The notes: a model not told the origin generated them from the sequence alone. Positions 35,490 through 44,563 are shown, numbered from the stretch's first letter. The stretch is 64,000 bases of DNA from Streptomyces sp. NBC_01445 (GCF_035918235.1 NZ_CP109485.1:10075001-10139000); one strand, 5' to 3'. Numbers and translations: made by a program.

Positions 35490-36230
35490 GTGGACAGCAT
35501 CCCCGCCAACCGGCGGCTCTGGAACCAGATCAGCAGCGCCTACCAGCACGAGCACGACCCGCAAATCGGCGCCACACCCCGGCTGTGGGGCATGTACTCC
35601 ATCCCCGACGCGCACCTGCACGCCCTGGGCGACGTCACCGGCAAGCGCGTCCTCGAACTCGGCTGCGGCGCCGGCCAGTGGTCCAGGGCGCTTGCCGCCG
35701 AGGGCGCCACCGTGGTCGGGCTCGACCTGTCCGAAGCCCAACTCGCCGCAGCGGCCCACGCGATGGGAGCGGCCCGCTACCCGCTAGTGCAAGGCGCCGC
35801 CGAACAACTCCCCTTCGCCGCCGACAGCTTCGACCTGGTGTTCTGCGACTTCGGTGGGCTCAGCTGGGCGCCCCCGCACCTGGCCGTCCCGCAGGCCGCA
35901 CGCGTCTTGGGCCGAGGCGGGCGCCTGGTGTTCAACGTCGCCAGCCCATGGTTCGAAGCTTGCTACGACGAAGCCGCCAGCCGCGTGACCACGACGCTGC
36001 AGCAGGACTACTTCGGGCTGAACACCATCGCCGAAGACGACGGCGCGACCAGCTATCAGCTCACCTACGGCAACTGGGTCAAGGTCCTGCGCGGCGCGGG
36101 TCTCATCATCGACGACCTCATCGAGCCGCGGCCCGAACTCGGAACACCCAACGGCTACAACGAAACCGACCCACCCGACTGGGCACACCGCTGGCCGGCG
36201 GAACTGCTCTGGGTAACCCACAAACCGTAA
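35490..36230 (+). CDS. SAM-dependent methyltransferase (class I)
   Basis: A 246-residue methyltransferase. Motif I is GKRVLELGCGAGQWSRALA, followed by TVVGLDLSEAQLAAA (acidic residue binding the SAM ribose) and FDLVFCDFGGLSW. This matches the Methyltransf_11 group acting on small molecules. I chose the GTG at 35490 because GGAG lies seven bases upstream; an open frame extends to 35400 but overlaps an IS-end repeat. It stands alone between direct repeats; the substrate is unknown. Confidence 0.85.
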   Translation: MDSIPANRRLWNQISSAYQHEHDPQIGATPRLWGMYSIPDAHLHALGDVTGKRVLELGCGAGQWSRALAAEGATVVGLDLSEAQLAAAAHAMGAARYPLVQGAAEQLPFAADSFDLVFCDFGGLSWAPPHLAVPQAARVLGRGGRLVFNVASPWFEACYDEAASRVTTTLQQDYFGLNTIAEDDGATSYQLTYGNWVKVLRGAGLIIDDLIEPRPELGTPNGYNETDPPDWAHRWPAELLWVTHKP

Positions 36231-36275
36231 GTTCCGCCGCGCCGAGACATGAAGGCATCCCCTCGCCGGGCAGGC

Positions 36276-36330
36276 CAAGGGCCTGTCCGGCTGATCATGG
36301 GCGGAGCCAGAGCCGGCTAGAGGCGAGGGT
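36276..36330. repeat. Right copy of direct repeat flanking the methyltransferase gene
   Basis: See the left copy at 35,379. This copy begins GGGCCTGTCCGGCTGATCAT and continues GAGCCAGAGCCGGCTAGAGG. Confidence 0.55.
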
Positions 36331-36365
36331 GACGGTCCCGTGGATTCCTAATGGCTTTGTCAAGC

Positions 36366-36690
36366 TGTGAGCGTGACGGGCGGTGTTGGCTGATAGCACC
36401 GTCGGTCGCGAAGGAGTGCCCAGAGGACGTTGACGCGGCGTCGAGCCAGGGCCATGACTGCTTGGGTGTGGCGCTTTCCCTCAGCGCGCTTGCGATCGTA
36501 AAAGCGGCGAGACTCGCCGGAGTAGCGGATGCTCATCAACGCAGATGGTCGCTGAGATCGAAAAGCTCATCGCGGCCCGATTCCGGCAGCACTCCAATGC
36601 TGAAGTGATCGTCAGTATGCCCGGTTTGGGCCCCATCCTCGGCGCCGAGTTCGTCGCAGCCACGGGCGGCGCCAACCCACAGCGCTGAAC
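36366..36690. pseudogene. IS110-family transposase remnant with internal inversion
   Basis: On the minus strand (about 36,366-36,510) one reads RFYDRKRAEGKRHTQAVMAL and RRRVNVLWALLRD, the IS110 C-terminus. On the plus strand (about 36,536-36,690) one reads VAEIEKLIAARFRQHSNAEV and SMPGLGPILGAEFVAATGGA, the preceding Transposase_20 domain. The two parts are in opposite orientation, so the copy has been scrambled. Confidence 0.7.
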
Positions 36691-36859
36691 TCCTTCTTCG
36701 ATCTGCCCCTGCGGGGAAGTGGGAAACCACATCGCCGACACGGCACCGACCACCGGCTCGCTGCCCCTCCAGCCAGACGACGGGTTTCTCCTGTGCGACC
36801 CCACATGGCTCGCCGAGCGGACTGGCGAACACCGGCTGGATGAGCCAGGGGGAAGGTGA

Positions 36860-37156
36860 CACCGCCGATACGTAGAGGGCGAACGGCTGTCGACCATCCG
36901 GCAGCTGGCGTCCGATCTGGGGCTGGCTGCCGGCACGGTCGCCCGGGCCTACCGAGAGCTGGAGGGCGCGGGCCTGATCCGCGCCCGGCGTGGTGCGGGG
37001 ACCCGGGTGGCGCCCCTGCCCCCTTCGGCCAAGCACCCTTCTCCTGAGGAACTCGCGCCCCTGGCCCGGCGATTCCGGGATGAAGCCCGGACGCTGGGCG
37101 CGGATGACGCGGCGATCACGCAAGCACTGCGTTCCGTACTGGCGGACGCAGACTGA
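36860..37156 (+). pseudogene. GntR (YtrA-type) regulator lacking its start
   Basis: The frame reads EGERLSTIRQLASDLGLAAG, TVARAYRELEGAGLIRARRG and ends ALRSVLADAD at 37156. This is a YtrA-type winged helix, but a stop codon precedes it at 36857 and the usual first 20-25 residues are absent. It is a 5'-truncated gene or a very diverged one. Confidence 0.7.
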
Positions 37157-37575
37157 GCCGACTGGTCCGGAACCTCCGGGGCATGTCCCAGCCCGCCTCC
37201 GCCAGGACCGCCGCCCAGGATCGGCGGCAGTTCGAAACGACGGAGCCTGACCAGATCACCCGAGACAGCTTCCGGAATCCAGTCACCCAGGACCAGATCA
37301 ACCGAGATCCTCGGCAAGCTCACGTCTCAACTCATCTGGTCGCCCCAGGACACAGGTCCGGGCCGGGACCAGATCGTTCGAGATGGGACAGCGCCCAATC
37401 TCCTCCGATTCGCTTGTGGTCTCGTTGGATCGGGATCGCTGACTTGTCTGCAGCGAGTCGTTGTTTGAGAGCCGCGCAGGCATACGGGCCGCGGATTCGG
37501 CTCCCGTCGCCTCAGCTCGGCAGGAGCCGACGGCTACGGGCTTGGCCCGGTCGCACCGCCTCCTACACTCACGGG
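37157..37575. other. Gene-free stretch with three GACCAGATC repeats
   Basis: GACCAGATC followed by four bases and GAGA occurs near 37,250, 37,291 and 37,368. I see no gene. TACACT at 37,564-37,569 is a plausible -10 element for the zinc-ribbon gene. Confidence 0.35.
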
Positions 37576-37800
37576 ATGAACAGCTACACATGCACCCAGT
37601 GCAGCACTGTCGGTCTGGTGGAGGGTTTCGTCGAGGACGCCGGCCAGAACTCACGCGGGTACGCACGCTGGATCGAGGGCGCGTTGGAGCGGGGGATTCT
37701 CGGGGGCGCCAAGCGGATGGGCCGACGCCGGCGGCAGATAGAGGCGTTCCGCTGCCCCAAGTGCGGGCACCTTGAGCTGTTCGCCACGGGCGAGGTGTAG
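37576..37800 (+). CDS. Small zinc-ribbon protein
   Basis: A 74-residue protein. MNSYTCTQCSTVGLVEGF and AFRCPKCGHLELF supply two CxxC knuckles, which probably bind one zinc. The middle (GGAKRMGRRRRQIE) is strongly basic. I know similar proteins from Streptomyces as conserved hypotheticals; function is unknown, possibly nucleic-acid binding. The likely -10 hexamer lies only 6 bases before the ATG and no ribosome site is visible, so the mRNA may be leaderless. Confidence 0.75.
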   Translation: MNSYTCTQCSTVGLVEGFVEDAGQNSRGYARWIEGALERGILGGAKRMGRRRRQIEAFRCPKCGHLELFATGEV

Positions 37801-37881
37801 TTGGCCCTCGCTCTCCCAGACTCCACTATAGGCAGCCGCGCGTCGCGCGCCGCCGGCATCTAGCCTTCTCCACGAAGTTTC

Positions 37882-37910
37882 GGTTCTGGCTCACTTTCGG
37901 AGCCAGAACC
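37882..37910. terminator. Bidirectional stem-loop
   Basis: Perfect 11-bp arms GGTTCTGGCTC and GAGCCAGAACC around a 7-base loop, between the convergent zinc-ribbon gene (ends 37800) and DinB fragment (ends 37943). Confidence 0.75.
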
Positions 37911-37942
37911 CCGTCTCGTGGACAATGCCAGCCTGCCCTGTC

Positions 37943-38310
37943 TCAGCTCTCGGTCGGCTGATCGACGTGAGCCAAGAACCGCTCGATGTCCCAGGCGTGG
38001 TGGGCGACATCGTGCGCGTTGATGCGCGCCACATCCCCGGCCCGCTGCAACCCACGATCGGCATGCTCACGAACCAGGTTCTCCTCCAGCGCGGCGGACA
38101 CCGAGCTCACCCAGGCGTCGGCCGCCCGCTGGAGCGACCCCAAAGCACCAGCCAGGGAAACGTCGTTGTAGTAGCGGGCCTGCGCCAGAAGGTCTTGGTC
38201 GTAGCCGGGGACTTGGAGTGTGCCCGCCGCGACATTCCAGGCCAGCTCCGGATGCCGTTCATCGCCCCGGCGCCCCTTCGCCAGACCCGCGTACCGCGCA
38301 GGCAGGTCCT
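37943..38310 (-). pseudogene. DinB-like protein, N-terminus missing
   Basis: Reads LAWNVAAGTLQVPGYDQDLL, ARYYNDVSLAGALGSLQRAA and INAHDVAHHAWDIERFLAHV, with a DinB-type H..H pattern at the end. The open frame upstream of about 38,310 does not continue the family and overlaps the opposite-strand acetyltransferase fragment. Two truncated genes appear to have been joined here. Confidence 0.6.
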
Positions 38311-38331
38311 CGACCTGCCCAATGGCTTCGC

Positions 38332-38664
38332 ATGGAGTTCGATCATCCGGTCGGGCAGGCGGACTGGCGTGCAAGGCTTCAACGTCACAGCCTCGGTTGG
38401 GTCTGCGCCTGGGAAGATCATCGTTTGGTCGGCTTCGTTAACGTCGCCTGGGACGGCGGCGTCCATGCGTTCGTCTTGGACACGGTCGTAGCTCAGCGCA
38501 ACCGTTCGAACGGGGTGGGAGCCGCGCTGGTCAAGGCAGCTGCTGAGGGATGCCGTGCTGCAGGGTGTGAGTGGCTGCATGTCGACTTCGAAGAGCACTT
38601 GCGATCGTTCTACTTCGATGCCTGCGGCTTCAGAGAGACGGCGGCAGGACTGATCGCCCTGTGA
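38332..38664 (+). CDS. GNAT acetyltransferase, N-terminally shortened
   Basis: A 110-residue frame with the GNAT core: HSLGWVCAWEDHRLVGFVNV, VVAQRNRSNGVGAALVKAAA (acetyl-CoA loop, R/Q-x-x-G-x-G/A variant) and CEWLHVDFEEHLRSFYFDAC. Relatives I recall have about 25-40 more residues before MEFDHPV, including the first strand and helix. The missing part coincides with the junction to the DinB fragment on the other strand. It may be inactive. Confidence 0.65.
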   Translation: MEFDHPVGQADWRARLQRHSLGWVCAWEDHRLVGFVNVAWDGGVHAFVLDTVVAQRNRSNGVGAALVKAAAEGCRAAGCEWLHVDFEEHLRSFYFDACGFRETAAGLIAL

Positions 38665-38998
38665 CCTTGGACCTCCCGGCCCTGGAGATGTGTCCAGGGG
38701 CCGGGAGGGAAGATCTTCAGTTGGCGACGTGCTCTTAGGCTCGGGCCCGGGTGCTGGCGAGGCGGTAGGAGTCGGTGCCGGTTTCGATGACGATCCCACC
38801 GCAAGCCTCCGGGCGTTGTCAGACCTCAGAGACATCGCCCTCCGGCGAAACCGGGCGTCCACCCGCTCTGTGACTTGTGTCCGCAGAGGCCGTGTGCGGG
38901 TGACCCCGTGTGCGATTGAGCAGGTGCGTCGTTTGGGACACCTTCGCGCTGCATATCGCCGGGCGTGTTGCATTCCGAGAGAGTCGATGTGATGCGGC
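38665..38998. other. Intergenic; possible transposase-gene tail
   Basis: On the minus strand near 38,740-38,820 one frame reads GGIVIETGTDSYRLASTRAR, which looks like the tail of a transposition or helper protein, but I cannot place it. No complete gene is seen. Confidence 0.3.
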
Positions 38999-39553
38999 TC
39001 ACGCTGTGGGTGCCTGAGGCGGGGCATGCGCGATCATTGAGTTCACCGTGGCGACGCGGTGAGCCAGGTCGCTGGCAGGGATGTCGATGAGCTCGTAGCC
39101 GAACGCGCGGTAGCTCTCTTCGTGAATCTTTTCGAAAGCCAGTGATTCCTGGAAACTGATCCGCCGGGCCGCGGTCGGCTCGCAGAACCCCAGATTGCGG
39201 ACGAAGAGCACTTGCCGCTCGTAGACCCCTTCCGAGGTGATCCGTTCGAGCTCCGTGGCCAGCGCCGGGGACACCGACCACCCCAAGTAGGTGGTGAGGG
39301 CGTGGGTGCAGACCGGTGACCGGTCGAACACCTGAACAGATCCGGTGGCCTCCAACTGTCGCTGTCGCTGCAGAGCGACGATCTCGTCGATGAAGGACAT
39401 CCGTGTCCATGGCTGGTCCTCGCCCAACGCCTGCGCTTGCGCGATGACCGCCGTTGCTGCCTCCTCGACAACCCCGTAGCCAAGCTCGTCCAGGCACCGC
39501 AGGATTGATGTCTTGCCCGCGCCCGGCGTGCCAGTGAGAACGTACCGCCGCAT
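38999..39553 (-). CDS. AAA-family ATPase (P-loop)
   Basis: A 184-residue protein starting MRRYVLTGTPGAGKTSILRC, a Walker A motif at residues 8-15. It contains VQVFDRSPVCTHALTTYLGW (a Walker B/kinase-like DRS motif) and VLFVRNLGFCEPTAARRISF. This is the AAA_28 type of small P-loop protein, often annotated as ATP-binding protein or predicted kinase. The ATG at 39553 starts directly at the first strand. Cytosolic; the substrate is unknown. Confidence 0.82.
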   Translation of the reverse strand: MRRYVLTGTPGAGKTSILRCLDELGYGVVEEAATAVIAQAQALGEDQPWTRMSFIDEIVALQRQRQLEATGSVQVFDRSPVCTHALTTYLGWSVSPALATELERITSEGVYERQVLFVRNLGFCEPTAARRISFQESLAFEKIHEESYRAFGYELIDIPASDLAHRVATVNSMIAHAPPQAPTA

Positions 39554-39884
39554 GATCCGAGAACCCTTTCTTGCAGGTCGAGACAGGTCCATTGGTCACC
39601 GTTTGGGCCTCCGGCGGAGGCAACGAGCCAGTGGAGCCGTGGGAGATGGGGATGGGGGACACAGGCGGATCCTCGAACGGCTGATATGCCGGAGACGCCC
39701 CTGATGCCCAAGGCGTTGAGCAAGGCAACCACGGCCAGATTGCTCAACGTCCTTCTTCGTTCCAGTACATCCTGTCGACCAGAGTCTCGGCAACGTCGCA
39801 GAAGGGTGGCGAGCCGATGCCGGGGATGCACTGCCCGAGGTCAGCCGTCAGCCTGCGGCCGTTTCGTAGCCTGCAGTGCCATGA
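39554..39884. other. Intergenic, nothing recognised
   Basis: No convincing gene between the AAA gene and the first recognisable ligase residues. The ligase's N-terminus and promoter would be expected here but I cannot see them. Confidence 0.3.
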
Positions 39885-39937
39885 GATGCGTGCGGTCCAA
39901 AGGGCCCAGGCTGGTGGTACGAGATCAAGTTCGACGG

Positions 39938-41612
39938 TTCTCCAGACACCTCGCGATGTCTCATTCGGGTAGGTCCCGGGGCCGCCCGTAGCTGAGGAAG
40001 GGCGGGAATTGAGGCTTCCAGGAGGAGGCGCGGCGCGAGAGCTACTCAGCGGCAGCCCGGCACCGTCCAGGAGAGAACTCTGGTCACGGCTGCTGCTTCA
40101 TGCGGCCGGCTGAGGCCTGTTGGGCGTCCGCGCCGGAGCTGACGTGTCGTTGGGTCTCCTGCGGGCCGTGCCAGTCCAGGCACATCACAGTGGCGTCGTC
40201 TTCGAGCCGCCCGCCGGCAGCGTCCCGGACTGCGGACGTCAGCATCAATGCGGTCTCCCGCGGGTGCAGGCCCCGGGTGCGCTCCAGCAGGGCAGGCAGG
40301 TCGACCTCCTCCCCGTGCCGTTCGACCATGCCGTCGGTGAACATGAGCAGACGGTCACCATGGCGCAGATCGAGGTCCTGAACACGGTAGGGGATGCTCG
40401 CGAACTCCGACAGCCCGAAGGGATGGTCCACCTCGCAGGTGATCACCTCCACAGCGCCCTCGCGCATGCGCAGTGGCCAGGGGTGTCCCGCGTTGACGAG
40501 CTGGGCCCGCCCAGTGTGGAGATTGATGCGCAGCAGCTGCCCGGTGGCGTGCCCCTGGCCGTGGTCGACGAGTGCCCGGTCGGCCCGGTGGGCCTGTTCG
40601 GCCAGGCCGGCTCCTGCGCGGCGGGCGCCACGCAGGGCGCTCACGAGGACCGTGGCAGCCAGGGCCGCATCGAGGTCGTGCCCCATGGGATCGGTCACCG
40701 ACACGTGCAGTGCGTCCCGGTCCAGGGCGTAGTCGAAGGTGTCGCCGCTGAGGTCTTCCGAAGGCTCCAGGCTCCCGCACAGCGTGAACTGCGCGGCCTC
40801 GCACGACAGAGACGAGGGAAGCAGCTGGTACTGGATTTCCGCTGCCAGGGTGGGCGGTCTGGAGCGTTTGCCCCAGGTGTAGAAGTCGGTGAAACGCCCG
40901 TTGGCGATCACGATGTAGGCCAGGATATGAGCGGCTTCCCCGACCTCATCAAGGACGTCCTCGCCGGGATCGGCCGGCAGCAGCAGTTCCAACAGCCCGA
41001 TCGCATCCCCCCGGTTGGTGACCGGCACGATCACCCGCTGCCCCTGACCGGTCGCCTCTTGATAAAGCCGCTGGGTACGGATCACCTCCTCGTAGGCACT
41101 GCCGAACAAAGGGATCCGTTCCACCTCCCGCCCATCCTCCGCGGGGGCGGTCGACAGCCGCGCCACCGCCTTCCCCGTCAGGTCCACGATGAGGAAAGAG
41201 ACCTTCGTGGCCTCGAAACGCCGCCGCAGGTCCTCCGCGATCACATCGACGGCATCCACCGGCGCCGCCGTCTCCGCTGCCGTCAGCAACCGGGAAAGTC
41301 CACTCTGCCCACCACTCACGACCGCAGTCCCTTCCACCAGCTCCGCCTACCAGCCTGAGAATCACCACAGCGAGCGTTAACACACAAAAGCCACAATAAG
41401 TGCAGATCGCTGCGTTATGTGTTTACGGAAATGAGTTTGTTTCCCGACGTCCGGACGCCGCGGACTCAGCCGCCACGACTACTCCAGCCACGACCCGACA
41501 ACGGGCCGGCCGTCTCCGCCCCGCTGCTGAGCAGCAAAGCCGAGACGCACACAGGCGCCGCAGTCCGTATCGAGGGGCCCATGTCTGATGAGACACGGCA
41601 AAGTCTGGAGAG
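39938..41612. mobile_element. Cargo unit A: SpoIIE-type phosphatase between inverted ends, 6-bp target duplication
   Basis: The left end is TTCTCCAGAC...TGTCTCAT (39,938-39,964); the right end, read inward, is CTCTCCAGAC...TGTCTCAT (41,612-41,588). CGACGG flanks both sides (39,932-39,937 and 41,613-41,618). Removing the unit and one CGACGG restores KFDGHRTVMWR of the ligase in frame. It holds one gene, a PP2C phosphatase, and no transposase. Confidence 0.75.
40084..41319 (-). CDS. SpoIIE/PP2C-family phosphatase carried by cargo unit A
   Basis: About 411 residues. Residues 20-150 resemble a GAF sensor ([19 protein letters not shown]). The phosphatase domain has [53 protein letters not shown] and [10 protein letters not shown]; the metal-binding aspartates are present, with a proline in the usual D-x-MGHD position. 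I prefer the GTG at 41319, with GGAAGGGA upstream; a GTG at 41337 is in frame. It belongs to the same family as the protein at 18717 but is clearly diverged. It probably reverses serine phosphorylation in a sigma-factor partner-switch pathway; no partners are nearby. Confidence 0.87.
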   Translation of the reverse strand: MSGGQSGLSRLLTAAETAAPVDAVDVIAEDLRRRFEATKVSFLIVDLTGKAVARLSTAPAEDGREVERIPLFGSAYEEVIRTQRLYQEATGQGQRVIVPVTNRGDAIGLLELLLPADPGEDVLDEVGEAAHILAYIVIANGRFTDFYTWGKRSRPPTLAAEIQYQLLPSSLSCEAAQFTLCGSLEPSEDLSGDTFDYALDRDALHVSVTDPMGHDLDAALAATVLVSALRGARRAGAGLAEQAHRADRALVDHGQGHATGQLLRINLHTGRAQLVNAGHPWPLRMREGAVEVITCEVDHPFGLSEFASIPYRVQDLDLRHGDRLLMFTDGMVERHGEEVDLPALLERTRGLHPRETALMLTSAVRDAAGGRLEDDATVMCLDWHGPQETQRHVSSGADAQQASAGRMKQQP

Positions 41613-41890
41613 CGACGGGCACCGCACCGTCATGTGGCGTGACGCCGAAGCCGTCCTGCTGCAGGCCCGGTTCGGCCGGACGGTCACCTCAGCGTGGATG
41701 GTACTCGCCGTGGCCGGCATGGACTCGCTGCGCCCCGGCACGGTCCTCGACGGCGAGGCAGTGACCTACAACGAGAACCGCGCGGGACTTCAGCAGGATC
41801 TAGCGCGGAACCCCGGGCGTTCACCTCGGGAGGAAGCGCTTCTCTGGACTGCTCTGACCCGCAGGTTCCCACGGGTCCGCACGGTTGGCC

Positions 41891-42323
41891 TCAGCCGGGA
41901 CGTTTCCGGTTCTCGATGTACTCCTTGATGATCGACAGCGGGGCGTGGCGTCCCCGCACGAGGCGGCAAAGTACGAGGGCGACCAGAAGTTGTCACCCCA
42001 GAGGTACGTGCGGATGTGCCCGGGAACTCCTGACGGAGCCTGCGGCCGGAGACGCCCTTGAGGGAGCCGACCAGCCGGGACAGGGAGACCTTCGGCGGGT
42101 AGTGCACCAGCAGGTGCACGTGATCGGTCTCGCCGTTGAACTCGACCAACTCTGTTTCGAAGTCCGCGCAGACGGCGCGCATGGCTTCCTCGCAGCGTCG
42201 AAGGATCTCGTCGGTGAACGGTCCGCGCCGGTACTTGGGTGTGAAGACCAAGTGGGCGTGGAGGTGGTAGACGACCGTGCGACCCCTACGAATATTGGGG
42301 TTTGGCTCCCAGCATGGTGACAT
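41891..42323 (-). pseudogene. tnpA: tnpA (HUH Y1 transposase), frameshifted
   Basis: The start reads RRGRTVVYHLHAHLVFTPKY, and the HUH motif is intact in GETDHVHLLVHYPP. After RRLRQEFPG one base is missing; the continuing frame reads HIRTYLWGDNFWSPSYFAAS, which carries the nucleophile tyrosine, and another indel precedes LSIIKEYIENRKRPG. Intact relatives are about 135-145 residues. Two lost bases mean the encoded protein would be truncated, so this element probably cannot move itself. Confidence 0.8.
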
Positions 42324-42343
42324 AGGTCGATACGATCGCCCGC

Positions 42344-43501
42344 GTGAAGATCGTCGTGCAAGTGAAGTTGATGCCGGAGGCCGTGCAGGCATCCGCGCTG
42401 TCGGTGACGCTGCGCACGGTCAACGAGGCCGCGAACTGGGTGTCGGAGGTGGCGTTCGAGCACGGTGTCCCGCGTGAGTACGAGCTGCGCAAGCACACCT
42501 ACGGTGAACTGCGGTCGCGGGGACTGGGGGCGCAGGCAGCCCAGCACATCATCAAGAAGACCCGCGATGCCTACACGACGCTCAGGGCCAACATTCGCGC
42601 CGGGAACCTCGGCAAGTCTGGATCGAAGCGCCGTACCAAGGCCGAGTCCAAGCCCATCGCTTTTAGGCCCGAGGCCGCGCAACCGTATGACGACCGGTGT
42701 TTGAGCTGGCAGTACGACGCGCAGACCGTGTCCATCTGGACGGTGGACGGCCGGGCCAAGAACGTCCGGTTCGCCTGCTCGTCTGACGCACTCAAGACGC
42801 TGCGGGACCACCGGCAGGGCGAGTCGGACCTGATTGAACGCGACGGCGTGTTCTACCTGCTCGCGACGTGTGACGTTCCCGAGGCTGAGCAGTACGAGCC
42901 CGACCACTTCATCGGCGTGGACCTGGGAATCGCCAACATCGCCACCACATCCACCGGCCACAAGACCGCCGGGCGTGGCCTGAACCGCCACCGCAAGCGG
43001 CAACTCGACCTGCGCAGGAAACTCCAGGCCAAGGGCACCAAGTCCGCCAAGCGGCTGTTGAAGAAGCGCAGCCGGCGCGAACAGCGCCACGCGAAGGACC
43101 AGAACCACATCATCGCCAAGACGATCGTGACCGAGGCTGAACGCACCTCGGCCGGGATCTCCCTGGAAGAACTCAAGGGAATCCGGCAGAGGGTACGGCT
43201 CCGTAAGCCCCAACGGGTCGCGCTCCACTCCTGGGCCTTTGCCCAGCTGGCAGACTTCATCGTCTACAAGGCCCGCAGGGCCGGCGTCCCCGTGGTCTTC
43301 GTCGATCCCGCCTACACCTCGCAGCAGTGCTGCGAGTGCGGCCACATCGACAAGAAGAACCGGGCAAGCCAAGCCCTGTTCACCTGCCTCAACTGCGGGG
43401 TCGTTGCCCACGCAGACCAAAACGCTTCCCACAACATCGCCCGCAAGGGCGAGGCTGTGTGGACTGCGGGGCGTGAGTCACGCGTCCCTGCCACCCCATA
43501 A
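42344..43501 (+). CDS. tnpB: TnpB RNA-guided endonuclease of the IS605 element
   Basis: A complete 385-residue TnpB, roughly half identical to the copies at 33.8 and 48.8 kb. RuvC residues are D193 (FIGVDLGIAN), E275 (GISLEEL) and D358 (AHADQNASHN). The zinc ribbon is CCEC...CLNC (C329, C332, C348, C351). The GTG at 42344 lies 20 bp from the divergent tnpA start. The guide RNA would run out of the right end into CGCTGCGCAGTCCCGCGCG of the ligase. Confidence 0.9.
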   Translation: MKIVVQVKLMPEAVQASALSVTLRTVNEAANWVSEVAFEHGVPREYELRKHTYGELRSRGLGAQAAQHIIKKTRDAYTTLRANIRAGNLGKSGSKRRTKAESKPIAFRPEAAQPYDDRCLSWQYDAQTVSIWTVDGRAKNVRFACSSDALKTLRDHRQGESDLIERDGVFYLLATCDVPEAEQYEPDHFIGVDLGIANIATTSTGHKTAGRGLNRHRKRQLDLRRKLQAKGTKSAKRLLKKRSRREQRHAKDQNHIIAKTIVTEAERTSAGISLEELKGIRQRVRLRKPQRVALHSWAFAQLADFIVYKARRAGVPVVFVDPAYTSQQCCECGHIDKKNRASQALFTCLNCGVVAHADQNASHNIARKGEAVWTAGRESRVPATP

Positions 43502-43963
43502 GGGTGACTGGACGGAGGAGCCCACCCAGCAGCCAGTTGGACGCTACCTCCAAGCCCGGTCCTTTAGGGCCGGGTCAAGTTGACCGCTGCGCAGTCCCGC
43601 GCGAACTCAGGGCTAGCCCGTGCGAGGGAGCTCGCTGCGTTCCTCCCTGCCTCCTACGCCGTGTTCGATGTCCTCGCCCGCGACGGCCAGGACGTCCGCG
43701 GGCATCCCTACACCGAGCGCCCGGGCCCGGCTTCTTGATCTGCTTCACGATGTGCCGCCTCCGATGCAAGCCGTCCCGGCTGCCGACGATCCTGATGTCG
43801 CGCAGCTTTGGTATGTCACGCTCCGGGACCAGGGTTCTCCAGACGCTTCGAATGTGTCTCGGAAAGTCTGCAAGGCAGGTCGAGGCGTACGTCTGCTTCG
43901 GCGACCCATGTTCGAGCGGTGGTCGCCGTCCGGCCCGGCCGCTTGGCCCGATCGGCGTCTTGG

Positions 43964-44563
43964 TCACTTCGAGCCGTAGTACAGCCGGAGGAAGTCTTCC
44001 ATCGCCGCGTTGACGCCATCGCGGTCACCGGTGGCGAGCAGGTCGAGGAGCAGGCCGCGGACGGTGGCGAGTCCCAGTCTGGCGCGGTTCCGGGCCGCGG
44101 CGGGGTCCGTCCCTGTGGCGACCTCGGCGGCCACGAGCGGCTCCAGCCAGTCGTTTACGAGCCCTTCGAGGACCGGGGCGGCCTCGGGACGGCCTCGCAG
44201 CGCCTGCGCGTAGATTTCGAAGAAGAGCCGCTCTTGGCTGGCCAGTCGGGGGTCCGTCAGCTGCTGCCAGAGGAGACGCGCAGTATCGACGGGCGAGAGG
44301 CCGGGTTGCAGGCGCAGCTGGGACAGCAGATCGCGTTGGCGCTGCTCCGATGTCCGGACGATCTCGACGAGCAGGTGTTCCTTGGAGCCGAAGTAGTGGA
44401 TCAGCATGCGGTGACTGACGCCGATCGCGGCGCCCAGGCCGCGCAGGCTCAGGTCTGCGATGCCGTGTGCCGCGACGTGGTCGACGGCCGCGTTCACCAA
44501 TTGAGCGCGCCGGTCCCCGTCCTTGCCGGGTACTGCCTCGCCCTCAGGATCTGAGCCGACCAT
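43964..44563 (-). CDS. TetR family regulator in cargo unit B
   Basis: A 199-residue regulator. The helix-turn-helix reads AVDHVAAHGIADLSLRGLGA and IGVSHRMLIHYFGSKEHLLV, with a C-terminal TetR ligand domain. The start at 44563 (MVGSDPEGEAV) fits the family; an open frame extends upstream through the operators. It is divergent from the SRPBCC gene, with two matching palindromes between them, so it almost certainly represses that gene and itself. Confidence 0.9.
   Translation of the reverse strand: MVGSDPEGEAVPGKDGDRRAQLVNAAVDHVAAHGIADLSLRGLGAAIGVSHRMLIHYFGSKEHLLVEIVRTSEQRQRDLLSQLRLQPGLSPVDTARLLWQQLTDPRLASQERLFFEIYAQALRGRPEAAPVLEGLVNDWLEPLVAAEVATGTDPAAARNRARLGLATVRGLLLDLLATGDRDGVNAAMEDFLRLYYGSK

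Larger units (their letters stand above)
41791..43584 (+). mobile_element. IS200/IS605-family element with divergent tnpA and tnpB
   Basis: A 1794-bp element. The left end CAGCAGGATCTAGCGCGG with hairpin CCGGGCG/C-TCGGG matches the ends of the TnpB-only elements. The right-end hairpin CCCGGTCC/GGGCCGGG is at 43,555-43,574 and the terminus is GTTGAC. The ligase reading DF|AAQ (GGGACTT + CGCTGCG) is rejoined exactly on removal, without target duplication, as expected for this family. Confidence 0.85.

Noticed and set aside
37183..37800. 205-codon frame starting at 37183
   Set aside because: Only its last 74 codons look like a protein; the true start is the ATG at 37576.
39938..41612. Unit A as a defence island or phage defence system
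   Set aside because: It holds only a SpoIIE-type phosphatase; no nuclease, toxin or NTPase typical of defence is present.
42000..43432. 479-codon minus-strand frame across the IS605 element
   Set aside because: Antisense of tnpB. The C-terminal end of the frame only by chance joins part of tnpA read in another phase.
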